A stretch of DNA of 64,000 bases from a virus. The notes under the pieces were generated by a model, which saw only the letters and a program-made list of their open reading frames with translations, was not told the DNA's origin and did no database searches. The stretch lies in IMG/VR virus record IMGVR_UViG_3300030329_001630, positions 1 to 64,000 of that record, one strand, 5' to 3'. The position numbers were made by a program, and so were the translations under genes. Positions 9,101-16,864 of this stretch are shown here, piece by piece (position 1 is the first letter of the stretch; each line of letters starts with the position of its first letter).

Positions 9101-11594
9101 AAGAAGTATCTGTTTTAACAGTTGTGCCGTTACCACCTGCGTCATCCATTTTTAGTTTAACAATAGTAGTGGTATCGGCGGAAGCTGTAATACGAATAAA
9201 CGTATTTAAATTAATTGCTTTAATGATTTCTGTAGCTACGTCTGCATTAGTAGTAGCATCCCTCAAAGCAATAATAGATTCCGTTGTAGTCACTTCGTTT
9301 TCTTTAAAATGAAATGTTTGGGTATTACCTTTAACATCTACTAATTTAATAAAACGATTATGAAATGCTTTTCCTAAAGACAAGCCACCAGTAAATACTA
9401 AAGCCATAGAAGTTACAGCGTTAGTAAAAAAGCTACCAGTAGTAATTGTAGTATTTCCGGCAACTCCTGTCGTAGCCTGAGTAAGAGTCACAGTACCCGA
9501 AGATTCAGTTACTGTTATTTTAGCCCCTAAGGCACTGTTTTCAATACCACCTCTAAATTCTTTTCCAAAATCTGAAGCTGAAGTACCTCTATTAATATAA
9601 GTATAATCTAATCTACTAAAGGTTGCGGGAAGAACAGACAAAGCATCTGTAAAGTTTGCTGCTGTGCCAATACTTTTATTACCTGTATCTCCGCCACTAG
9701 GCATTTCTAAATTAATTTTACCTGTAGTACCCACAACTTCGCAATGCATTTTTCCGAATCTTGCAGGAGGCTTTCCAGATAAAGACGCGCTAAATCTAGG
9801 AGATAACTGTACACGGCTGGTTGCAAATTTTGACTCAAGGACATTCGCTAAAGTTAAAACCCCTGACGAAGACGTAACGGTAAATTGAGTACCGCTTGCG
9901 CCACTGTTTGCGCCCCCAGTAAAAGCAGCCGGAGGAGCCGCACTACACGCGGACGCAAAATCTGTAGAATCTGTAATAGTTGTATTACCAGTAGTTTTAG
10001 CATAAGGCTGAGTAATAGTAATATCTCCTCCGCCAGCCCCAGAAGTAAAGTTAGTGGGGTTTACACTACATGCAGTATCCCAAGAAGCAGCACTAGTTAC
10101 CGTAGTATTACCTACAGTTCCGCTCATGGTTTGAGTTAAGACAACTACACCTGATCCAGTGTGGACTGCACGAATCGTACCGTTATGACCCACAGAACTA
10201 GTTACGGCCTCTACAAAATTATTAGCTGCGGCTACTTTGGATACACCATTACCACTATTAAATTCAATATTACCTGAGTTTAACTTAGGACAATCACTAC
10301 AACTGTCAATTGCTTTATAGGTTTTAGTCGTACCATAAGCGTCGGTTAAAGCTAAGGTGCCGTTATTAGTAGCAGCCCCACTAAAAGTAAAAGTAGTACT
10401 AGCAGCAACAGCCGAATTATTAACGACTACGTTATTAGGACCAAGTTGAGCACCGTGTCCGTTACTGCTTAAAAGAGCTTCTCGCAGGTTAGCTGCCACT
10501 TCATTAGCAGAATTACCTTGTAAAAACTTAACGCTGCCGCTGTCTAAGTCACCGTTGTTACCACTAGTAGCTGATTTATAAGTTTTACTAACTGTAGTTG
10601 AAGAATCGCTAGTAATTAATAAAGTAATAGTAGCGGTTCCCGCAGCGGGAGTACCTGTATTAAATGTCCAAGTAGCTGACCCATGAGTGTTAGTTTCGTT
10701 ATGACCATTAGTTGAGTTAATAGCAGCAGCTAAGTTATCAGAAGCTTCTGTCCCGTTAGTTCCAGCGTTGAACAACACAATGGACCCGGCAAGATCTCCG
10801 TTTGTAACTGTACCATTAGCTTGTGCTTTATAAGTTTTAGTTACATTATTAGCTGACGTAAAAGTAACGGTTTCTCCTACAGTAGCAGCGGCATTAAATG
10901 TCATTGCTAAAGAAGAGTTATTATTAAAACCGTTAGAACTATAAAACGCTTCTTGAAAGTTTAAAGCAGCTTGGTGGGCATTTTCTAAAGGAGAAGAGGA
11001 TTCATCATATCCAGAACTAAACTGTAAATACCCACTTCCATCAGGAGTACCGTTAGCACCAGACAGTTTATCTTTAGCGATAAATGTCTTTTTAGTACCA
11101 TCGTAAGCTTCAAGAGTAATAGTACTTTCGTGTACTGCTTGTTGTTTAAAGGTAAAAGAACTAGTAGATTCTGTTTCATAACCAGAGTTACCTAGTTTGG
11201 TTACAATATAATTAACAGTAGTAGCATCAGAGCTAATAAGTTTAATAGTACTTCCTACAATTCCTTGCGAGTTAAAAGCCCAAGAAGCTGTTGCAGAAGT
11301 GTCTGTTACAGTCCCGACTGTTAAAGTAGCGTTAGCACCGATTGAAGTAGGTAATCCTAATCCACCAAAATCTTTAATCTGGTTTGCAGCAATATTATCA
11401 TAAGTAGTTAACTGATTAGAGTTAGCTCTTTTTTCAATAGATTTTTCTAAGGTAGGAGTAGCGTTATCTATTACCTGAGCTTCACTGGGTAATCGTTTAG
11501 ATGGGGCTTGTCTCCCTACACCACCACTAAGGCTGTAAATAGGAATTCTAGTATTAAACCCCTTTTGTCTAGATCGTCTGTCATAGGGCGGCAT
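6108..11594 (-). CDS. Tail tubular protein B (gp12-like) with large repeat insertion
   Basis: An 1828-residue protein, more than twice T7 gp12 (794 aa). The N-terminus (SGGVGRQAPSKRLPSEAQ, then N-x-x-x-x-EKR) fits the gp12/nozzle start G-G-V-S-x-Q-x-P-x-x-R. Residues about 90-800 are an insertion of repeated beta modules with recurring K-T-Y-K-A, L-x-x-G-x-x-x-F-x-x-G and GNTT-I/V-T motifs, Thr/Ser/Asn/Gly-rich. From about 800 on the sequence returns to the gp12-like propeller (RYLVVVNYQAKLGDKLF, EFLFVNTGSDVQF, MHLRHHNTGNYRVDV). A Cys-rich loop near residues 1130-1170 includes CEVCH. The start has AAGGAG 8 nt upstream and follows gp11 by 11 nt. By T7 analogy it forms the tail tip channel; the insertion probably decorates its outside. 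Confidence 0.85.
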   Translation of the reverse strand: MPPYDRRSRQKGFNTRIPIYSLSGGVGRQAPSKRLPSEAQVIDNATPTLEKSIEKRANSNQLTTYDNIAANQIKDFGGLGLPTSIGANATLTVGTVTDTSATASWAFNSQGIVGSTIKLISSDATTVNYIVTKLGNSGYETESTSSFTFKQQAVHESTITLEAYDGTKKTFIAKDKLSGANGTPDGSGYLQFSSGYDESSSPLENAHQAALNFQEAFYSSNGFNNNSSLAMTFNAAATVGETVTFTSANNVTKTYKAQANGTVTNGDLAGSIVLFNAGTNGTEASDNLAAAINSTNGHNETNTHGSATWTFNTGTPAAGTATITLLITSDSSTTVSKTYKSATSGNNGDLDSGSVKFLQGNSANEVAANLREALLSSNGHGAQLGPNNVVVNNSAVAASTTFTFSGAATNNGTLALTDAYGTTKTYKAIDSCSDCPKLNSGNIEFNSGNGVSKVAAANNFVEAVTSSVGHNGTIRAVHTGSGVVVLTQTMSGTVGNTTVTSAASWDTACSVNPTNFTSGAGGGDITITQPYAKTTGNTTITDSTDFASACSAAPPAAFTGGANSGASGTQFTVTSSSGVLTLANVLESKFATSRVQLSPRFSASLSGKPPARFGKMHCEVVGTTGKINLEMPSGGDTGNKSIGTAANFTDALSVLPATFSRLDYTYINRGTSASDFGKEFRGGIENSALGAKITVTESSGTVTLTQATTGVAGNTTITTGSFFTNAVTSMALVFTGGLSLGKAFHNRFIKLVDVKGNTQTFHFKENEVTTTESIIALRDATTNADVATEIIKAINLNTFIRITASADTTTIVKLKMDDAGGNGTTVKTDTSYLTPTVFKNGSLGDNDFFYYWFAVSDDLRYLVVVNYQAKLGDKLFYIYKVDTDTNKVEDQTPSIEDQPAPEVYQYITHKNDTKTASEALTAITVGTNIYILNKFVKAGYSSSDNGKLFDLDGVETNVPDYKGKEITYYSSSVVDPDGTAFLYVPNKTYSAGTEVYNAQGVWKALTNIRAEETNTFSALDADETVTPADPGPPNYSTTSDNFWYPYKECEGTTFDTEAPSCDQTGDIVVPINADGKGRIKISTSITQRCDPASDPVPVPAHTCWKEGMTPSEVTSGDTRTWKKTVKDSNGIELTPGDIVYDIAHSRASCEYDSTDCGEDEDRTTCEVCHDLQNNHYIPLWQYVRDVKQVPVQDSRYVSKSQQYIGQSFTDWSNVKLPPHPSDPTDIIDLVEEICFYDEVGELANRTGDAARTIGILYENRTPEDYYDSCEGAAQESKSHAGDHTYGLGKILYVENSYAGLDPGYYRINSSSIKPYIEKIRTPFKHSRLDEKRMPHKMAFILPTENENARWALTPENWFMRRTGDEETNTGPTIFKDGAQRELKAMGFFRNRLWLAGEDKVFSSKLNEINNFWLTDPTSITDEDPIDITCSFNKYSEVVSLTPFEEFLFVNTGSDVQFTLKGSDNQITPFTAEISPTSFYSTAPLVQPVLLGSQIYFFDKKRVYVYFNEKTVSINNAIEVSYHCPDYLPLNFGEATVVSPYDTMLVLDEDNKKDMYCYTNRYSGEQVIQNAFFRYTYNNEIESINCWDTDIYTVIQTQYEDRIIYHVTKQPFKQLDTSIPLVDNSKTITVSSSNTTYDENKDETTFTFDYFFNPKIDHCSILPKGTDPRRGESFEIQSKTITPSSTKIVVNGKYAAFNKGMEVNAGTKFKTLIELSPVFYRDEANNVVDGVLSLRTMHLRHHNTGNYRVDVTKQGRKTTPIVYTSKDTGAATDLMPLENLSNNGETVSKILGFSDEVKIELISDYATPMNITNIELKGRFNATYSSWVR

Positions 11595-11605
11595 AAGTGT
11601 TCTCC

Positions 11606-12247
11606 TTAAGAACTAGGATATCTATATCGATTATAATTCCAAGTCCGGTTTCTATTGACAGCACCTGTGATAGAAGATTCAGGACCGCTAAAAATATTAT
11701 ATCGTTTTTGAGAGTTATCAGAACCCTTAGCCTGACTGTCATAATACAATGATAACTGAGCTAAATAATTATCGACTTCTCCGTCTCCTTGAGATAACAT
11801 TTGGTATTCTCGGGCAGCTTGCATTACAATAGCCTTTTGAATATTTGTATCCATGTCTTCCCACTCAAATTTTAAAACAAGATATACTAGATATTCAGTG
11901 TCTTTAGTCCACTGTTTAGTATTATCTGTTAAATTATATAAATAAGGAGGATTACCTCGGACAGTACCTCTAATAGGATCACCATTAGAATTGGTGTGGG
12001 TCGAAATAAGCCAACCACTTAAAGTATTGTTAGGAAGATCAATAGTTAAACCAGAATCAACTTTATATTTATTCTGTACTTGGTTATTAGCTAAACCCCT
12101 CATTTGGTAATCGATGATTTTTTGTTCCAACATAAATTCTGCAACACTTGTATCAACACTACCTTGATTTTCTAAATCACTAACAACACCTTCGCCTGAA
12201 GAAATCAACATTTGATTTACAGCGTCAAGTTTGGTCATATAACCCAT
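11606..12247 (-). CDS. Tail tubular protein A (gp11-like)
   Basis: A 213-residue protein, close to T7 gp11 (196 aa). It opens with MTKLDAVNQMLISSGE, the pattern of the T7 gatekeeper/tail-tubular A family, and has the family's Q-R-x-L-x-N-x-Q-type segment as MRGLANNQVQNKYKV. The middle has the typical LVYLVLKFEWEDMDTNIQKAIV helix. A GAGGAG ribosome site lies 7 nt before ATG 12247; a second Met four codons in could also serve. It is the first gene after the capsid terminator and is followed by the gp12-like gene, the T7 order. It is expected to form the ring between portal and nozzle. Confidence 0.88.
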   Translation of the reverse strand: MGYMTKLDAVNQMLISSGEGVVSDLENQGSVDTSVAEFMLEQKIIDYQMRGLANNQVQNKYKVDSGLTIDLPNNTLSGWLISTHTNSNGDPIRGTVRGNPPYLYNLTDNTKQWTKDTEYLVYLVLKFEWEDMDTNIQKAIVMQAAREYQMLSQGDGEVDNYLAQLSLYYDSQAKGSDNSQKRYNIFSGPESSITGAVNRNRTWNYNRYRYPSS

Positions 12248-12262
12248 AAGAATCTCCTCTCA

Positions 12263-12299
12263 AAGAAAAAACACCGCAGCCCCCCTTCGGGGGCCACGG
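12263..12299 (-). terminator. Rho-independent terminator after the capsid gene
   Basis: On the minus strand an 11-bp stem (CCGTG plus GCCCCC, loop GAAG, GGGGGC plus TGCGG, with two G-U pairs) is followed by TG and six T. It lies between the capsid and gp11 genes, the position of T-phi after T7 gene 10. Between the capsid stop and this hairpin (12300-12407) there is a GGAGG site and an ATG at 12376 but only a seven-codon frame. Confidence 0.85.
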
Positions 12300-12407
12300 C
12301 GATAGTTTTGCAGGTAACGGCAACTCCTGCTGCCGAGATAGGATCACCTCTTTCAATAAAAGAGTCTGCAAGACATAAAAAATATCCTCCAAAAGATCCT
12401 ATTTTAA

Positions 12408-13760
12408 TTACGACCCGGTAACAACGTACTCCGCAGTACCACCGAGAGCGGACATAATCTGCGCCTTAGTAGCCGCAGTTGCGCCAGATGCTCTATCACC
12501 TGCGTAGATAAGCGAAGCGCACTCGGGACGAAGAACGCCCGTACCAGCCATCATCGAAGCAACAGTAAAGTTGGTGTTACGACGGATGTCTTCCACCGAA
12601 TCAACCTTCATGCCCTGAAGCGACAGCGAAGCAATAGCCTTGCTTTGCCAAATCATACCCTTAACACCCTTCTGGGTGCGAGTGCCGGTAGTCAGAGTCA
12701 AGTTACCATCGGCTTCTAATAAGAAGTCAAGGTTGTAACGAGCTTCACCAATGACCTGCTTCTGATAAGGCACAGTAGCGGGAGGCGTAGACGTATCCTG
12801 AGCATCCCAGTTAGGAATGTGGTTAGACTTGATGATACGAGCACTCATGTACTCAAGCGAGTCACTAAGAGCCATCATACCATCACGAAGACCATTACCA
12901 AGACCACCGGCTTCAGCGACACCGCCGAAGAACGGACGGCCAGCACCGCCACCAAGGTCACCAGTGTCCCGAGCAACACCAAGCGCACGAATATCGTGGA
13001 AGGTCTGCGGGGTCACAGCGCAGTAAACACCCGAGGTGTCAGCGTTAATCTCCTGCAAGTGAATCATAAAGTCTTCAATTGCAGCGAGAACAGCCAAAGC
13101 ACCGTCAGCGCGTTCAGCGTCAGTAGCATCACTTGAATCAAGATATTCTAACTTCTGGCTAAATGCGCTACCGAAGCTAGGCGAATCTTTAAGCGTCTTG
13201 GTCCAGTCATCCCCATCCTGTGCGCGGGGATCGGTTGCAAGAATCGATTCAGCCGCAGCACGAACAAGGTAAGCACCGATCTGAAGGTCACGGGCGTTAG
13301 CAAGCGTCTGACCAGCCTGACGGGCCAGTTCCTGACGATACTGCCACTGCGTAATCATAAGGTCGATGTTATCAACTTCAAAGTAAGTTGCAATGGGACG
13401 ATTATCAAGGTTGACCGCAAAGGTCGTGCTTGCGTGATCGTTAGTGTTACCAAGCAGTTCTTCACCAGCAAACCATGCAGGCTTCAGAGCAACACTTCCC
13501 ATGATCGGGAATTCCATTGAACGACCAGAAGAAATAGTACGAGACTCAACAAGAGGCTCGAAAACACGATACTGATCGAAAGCATACATAACTTCGCCTG
13601 ACCAAATAGGAAGCCAAAGTTTGTTAGCACCGGCTGCACCGCCGGAGGTGGCACCAGCCATAGTAGTACGGAAGGGCTGCGAAGTCAGTGCATCAACGGA
13701 CGGCGTAACATTTGCCGATCCAGTGCCGCCAAAAGCAGCGTTATTAGTAACATAAGCCAT
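12408..13760 (-). CDS. Major capsid protein (gp10-like)
   Basis: A 450-residue protein between the scaffold and gp11 genes, where T7 has gene 10. It has the features of T7-like HK97-fold capsid proteins: a Gly/Thr/Asn-rich N-terminus, then EVMYAFDQYRVFEPLV, and FEVDNIDLMITQWQYRQELARQAGQTLANARD, the capsid segment rich in D-x-L and long helix; the end is VLRPECASLI. Start ATG 13760 has AAGGAG 8 nt upstream. The gene is more GC-rich than gp11 and gp12 and writes arginine mostly as CGN rather than AGA, as expected for a very highly expressed protein. A strong terminator follows. A possible second product by frameshift was considered and not supported. Confidence 0.9.
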   Translation of the reverse strand: MAYVTNNAAFGGTGSANVTPSVDALTSQPFRTTMAGATSGGAAGANKLWLPIWSGEVMYAFDQYRVFEPLVESRTISSGRSMEFPIMGSVALKPAWFAGEELLGNTNDHASTTFAVNLDNRPIATYFEVDNIDLMITQWQYRQELARQAGQTLANARDLQIGAYLVRAAAESILATDPRAQDGDDWTKTLKDSPSFGSAFSQKLEYLDSSDATDAERADGALAVLAAIEDFMIHLQEINADTSGVYCAVTPQTFHDIRALGVARDTGDLGGGAGRPFFGGVAEAGGLGNGLRDGMMALSDSLEYMSARIIKSNHIPNWDAQDTSTPPATVPYQKQVIGEARYNLDFLLEADGNLTLTTGTRTQKGVKGMIWQSKAIASLSLQGMKVDSVEDIRRNTNFTVASMMAGTGVLRPECASLIYAGDRASGATAATKAQIMSALGGTAEYVVTGS

Positions 13761-13810
13761 AATAATTCTCCTTGAGAATTGTGTAATTGTTTAATAATAG
13801 AATAAAATTA

Positions 13811-13849
13811 CAGCAATAGTCACGGTTGAATTATCCTTTCGGGTTCAAC
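13811..13849 (-). promoter_or_regulatory. Possible promoter and stem-loop before the capsid gene
   Basis: The 147-nt gap between scaffold and capsid genes holds no gene. On the minus strand GTGACTATTGC at about 13814-13824 resembles the CACTAT core of the other promoter-like sites in this window, with one change. Just upstream a 6-bp inverted repeat (GTTGAA/TTCAAC, 13825-13849) could form a stem-loop. Both are suggestive only. Confidence 0.3.
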
Positions 13850-13907
13850 GTTAGCTTGTCAATCCCACGATTAATATAAACATCTCTATTTAATAAAAAC
13901 CGCTTTC

Positions 13908-14792
13908 TCAACGTGGAAGACTTTGCCAATCAGTCTTCACCATACGTTCCTCTACAGCATTTCGATAGTTAGCATCTTGCATATACCGAGGGTCTGATCT
14001 TGCCTGAGTGAACTCGCCGTAAGAAGAAAAACCTTCCACGGTGGAACGCCCAGCCGGGTTGGGGGCACGATTCTGCGGAGGAACCGGCTCCTGCGCCTTA
14101 GGTGCAGCAGCCATCGCTTTATCGTACATAGAAGCAAGACCGTATAAAGTGACCTCGTAATCAGGACCAGCAAGCCTTTGATTAACAACATCTTGTTGTT
14201 CTTTCGGAAGGTTATTTGCTGCCCATTCAAACATGGAACCAAGTCTTTCTTCTCCCCCTACTAATTGGGCGGCTTGTCCAAAAGCTTCCCTTTGTTTTGC
14301 TTTTTGACCAACAGTCCAATCATTAATCATTTGATCTGTAAAATTGGTTTTAGCTTTGATCTCTGCAATAGTAGCTTCTGAAAACTCACCTTTAATTGCT
14401 AACTCATTACCCCAATTAACGTAATCTTCTTGAGTTAGCTCACTTTTAACCTCAGGCTCTTCACTTTCTAATTTATCCTGAATAGACGGAATACGAAGTT
14501 CCTGATCAGTAGGAATTTCTGTAGTAGGTTTCGGAGTTTCTTCCTTTGGAGCATGGAACTGTTTTTCAAGTTCTGCATAACTCTTAGCAAGAGCTTCCAT
14601 ATCTACTGTTCCGTCATCTCGCTTGAATTTCTCAGGAACAGCCGTCTGTTGAACGGCCTGTTCCGCCGTACCCCGAGCAGCCATAGCTGCGTCATATTCG
14701 GGAGTACCGGGCTGAATCACCACTTCTTGTGGCTGAGTTTCATTAGTAGGTGCAGAGTTATCTACAGGTTGAGTGATATTTTCTTCGGACAT
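13908..14792 (-). CDS. Capsid assembly scaffolding protein (gp9-like)
   Basis: A 294-residue, acidic and Pro/Gln/Glu-rich protein between portal and capsid genes, the place and size of T7 gp9 (307 aa). The first 90 residues are low-complexity (QPVDNSAPTNETQPQE), followed by helices (LTQEDYVNWGNELAIKGEFSEATIAEI, where the family has helical coil) and a C-terminal basic segment (RSDPRYMQDANYRNAVEERM) like the capsid-binding tail of scaffold proteins. GGAG lies 12 nt before ATG 14792. Assignment rests on position, composition and the conserved C-terminus type. Confidence 0.8.
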   Translation of the reverse strand: MSEENITQPVDNSAPTNETQPQEVVIQPGTPEYDAAMAARGTAEQAVQQTAVPEKFKRDDGTVDMEALAKSYAELEKQFHAPKEETPKPTTEIPTDQELRIPSIQDKLESEEPEVKSELTQEDYVNWGNELAIKGEFSEATIAEIKAKTNFTDQMINDWTVGQKAKQREAFGQAAQLVGGEERLGSMFEWAANNLPKEQQDVVNQRLAGPDYEVTLYGLASMYDKAMAAAPKAQEPVPPQNRAPNPAGRSTVEGFSSYGEFTQARSDPRYMQDANYRNAVEERMVKTDWQSLPR

Positions 14793-14810
14793 ATTAATTC
14801 GTTCTCCATA

Positions 14811-16373
14811 TTATGCGGTTCCCGGTGACATCATGCCACCGACAGCCTGTTGTGCCATACCTGAAGCAGCTTCCATGCCCATTTGGGCGGCCTGAGCTTC
14901 TGACTGCATAGCCATCTGCTGTGCCATAGCTGCTTGCTGTTCTTGCTGCACTTCCTGTTCAGACTTCACCCAGTTAGTTGGATCAAGACCGAGGGCAGTA
15001 ATAAGCGCTGTTGTGTAAGCATCCCATTTAAAGGTTGCTAATGATTCAGGTGGAAGGTTTCGCACCATTTCACCCATTTGAATAAGTTTAGTCAAATCAG
15101 AGTCCCTAGAAAGAGCCTGAAGACCTGTAATAATTTCAACCGAAAGGACTCCGCCTTCTGCAAATTGACTGGCTAATCTAGGATCGATTAACCGCTGATC
15201 AATCATTAAGAATACGGCTCTTTCAACAATAGGCTGCATCATTTCTCTAGCAATAGAAGAGAAAGCACCGCCAAGAATAGTTTCTAATTCAGATCCAATC
15301 ATGCGAACAGCCGTAGCAGTAACACGATCCCCAGAAGGAATAGCTCCTGCTGACATTAAAAATGAGGTAGATACTTCTCTACGCATTTGTTCGACTGCTG
15401 CCATGACAGATTGAATTTGAGGATTAAGAGTATCAGAAGGTGAAATAGTAAAGATGTCTTCTCGTCTAGCTGAAATATACGAACCATTATCTCGACCAGC
15501 GACATCTTCAACATTAGTTACACCTGCTGGATTAACTCCAATCCAGAATGCACTAGAAGCTGCCATCCCCTCAAGCATAGCCTGAGTATAAGACTCTAGG
15601 GTCTGGATGTCACCGTAAATCTCTTCACAATGAGATCGACCGTAGTTCTCTCCGGGGATAGCAGTCCATCGTAAACATGAATAAGGTAATACAGTATAAG
15701 TACCTTGATCAAGTACAGTACCATCAGTATCTTCTCTTCTGACACTCCAATTATTATTTGTTTCGTTATAGGTTAATCTAACAAACTGGGTTTTATAACC
15801 TTTACGCCCGTAAACATTAGAGCTATCGTACTGATCTAAAGCGGGTTCATTGGAATCGTCTGCAACAAACTCTAAATGAATAATTTCAACAGGATTACCG
15901 ACAATATCTCTACGAATAACATAGTGATCTTGTCGGATAACTCTGAAATTAAAATCATCTTCCATTACAACAATAACATCACCAGTAATAATAAGATGCT
16001 GTAATGCGGTAAATACTGTTTCTCTAAAATTACCACCAATGATTTTAGTGTAAACTTGGTTTGCAACAACGTCAAGAAAAGCAGCAACTTGTGGATCTAA
16101 TTCTTCTCCCGTTTTTACTTCAAACTGAAAGAAGGGTAAATCATTTAAAGGAATTAAAGCGGAAAGCATTCTTGAAGCAAGATTAGTTACTCCCCTTGCA
16201 GGCATTGAAGAACTAGGTTGAATAAGAGCGTCTTGCTCTGTCCATTCTTCTGGGGGCAAAATAGAAGGAATTGTAAGTTGGGAACAATCTCTTGCTCGAT
16301 CTAATTTACTAGTTCTATTTGTATCTAAAAGTCTAAATCTTTCGTAAATACTTCCTTCAGGGGGAATAGGCAT
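14811..16373 (-). CDS. Portal protein (gp8-like head-tail connector)
   Basis: A 520-residue protein, near T7 gp8 (536 aa). It begins with a helix (YERFRLLDTNRTSKLDRARDCSQLTIPSILPPE) typical of T7-like connectors, then GVTNLASRMLSALIPLNDLPFFQF, TALQHLIITGDVIV, and the C-terminal SLATFKWDAYTTALITALGLDP; the end is Gln/Met/Ala-rich. It forms the 12-mer at the capsid vertex through which DNA passes. The ATG shares bases with the stop of the upstream gene (TAATG) and has no clear ribosome site, so translation is probably coupled. The scaffold gene follows 18 nt downstream. Confidence 0.9.
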   Translation of the reverse strand: MPIPPEGSIYERFRLLDTNRTSKLDRARDCSQLTIPSILPPEEWTEQDALIQPSSSMPARGVTNLASRMLSALIPLNDLPFFQFEVKTGEELDPQVAAFLDVVANQVYTKIIGGNFRETVFTALQHLIITGDVIVVMEDDFNFRVIRQDHYVIRRDIVGNPVEIIHLEFVADDSNEPALDQYDSSNVYGRKGYKTQFVRLTYNETNNNWSVRREDTDGTVLDQGTYTVLPYSCLRWTAIPGENYGRSHCEEIYGDIQTLESYTQAMLEGMAASSAFWIGVNPAGVTNVEDVAGRDNGSYISARREDIFTISPSDTLNPQIQSVMAAVEQMRREVSTSFLMSAGAIPSGDRVTATAVRMIGSELETILGGAFSSIAREMMQPIVERAVFLMIDQRLIDPRLASQFAEGGVLSVEIITGLQALSRDSDLTKLIQMGEMVRNLPPESLATFKWDAYTTALITALGLDPTNWVKSEQEVQQEQQAAMAQQMAMQSEAQAAQMGMEAASGMAQQAVGGMMSPGTA

Positions 16374-16864
16374 TAAACGGGCCTCGCTCTAGCGCCGTAA
16401 ATCGGCGTACCAAATTCAGGACCGGCTGGACTGCCGCCTTGCATCCCGCCTCCTGTGGGTGCTTCGCCGGTCGCGGAGGGTGCGCCTGCAACGCCCATAC
16501 CCATACCAGCTAATAAACTGTTTTGAAATCCAGTAATCGTTGCCTGATTTTGGTCTTCTTCTTCTAAGTTTTCTTCGACTTCAGCAAGACCACTTTCCAA
16601 AGCTTCTGCCTGTCTCTGTAACTCAAGTTCATTCTGTTTTTCGCGGTCAGCTAAAGCAGTAGCGTAAGAATTACGCTGTGCTTCTAATTTTAACTGTAAT
16701 TCACTATTTCTTCTGTTAGTTTCTTCTGCTGCCAATGCACTTTGTCTGTTCATAGCTGCTATTTGGGCAGGACTCATAGCTGCTTGAGGAGAATTATTTG
16801 AAATGTAGTAAGGTCCGGGTAAACCATTAAACATACAACCCGGCGGCTTGAAAAATGTATTCAT
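16373..16864 (-). CDS. Ala/Gln-rich coiled-coil protein upstream of portal
   Basis: A 163-residue protein not assigned to a family. Residues about 30-110 are an Ala/Gln/Glu-rich helix with coiled-coil character (NRRNSELQLKLEAQRNSYAT, then an LAEVEENLEEED segment); the rest is Gly/Pro-rich. The N-terminus MNTFFKPPGCMFNGLPGPYY is Pro/Gly/aromatic. It starts at an ATGA overlap with the upstream gene, with AAAGGA 12 nt upstream, and its stop overlaps the portal start. Tight coupling to the portal gene suggests a virion or head-assembly role; that is inference. Confidence 0.75.
   Translation of the reverse strand: MNTFFKPPGCMFNGLPGPYYISNNSPQAAMSPAQIAAMNRQSALAAEETNRRNSELQLKLEAQRNSYATALADREKQNELELQRQAEALESGLAEVEENLEEEDQNQATITGFQNSLLAGMGMGVAGAPSATGEAPTGGGMQGGSPAGPEFGTPIYGARARPV

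Noticed and set aside
12245-12460. T7 gp10B-like frameshift extension of the capsid
   Set aside because: The -1 frame stays open past the stop, but no slippery heptamer is present and the frame runs through the terminator hairpin.
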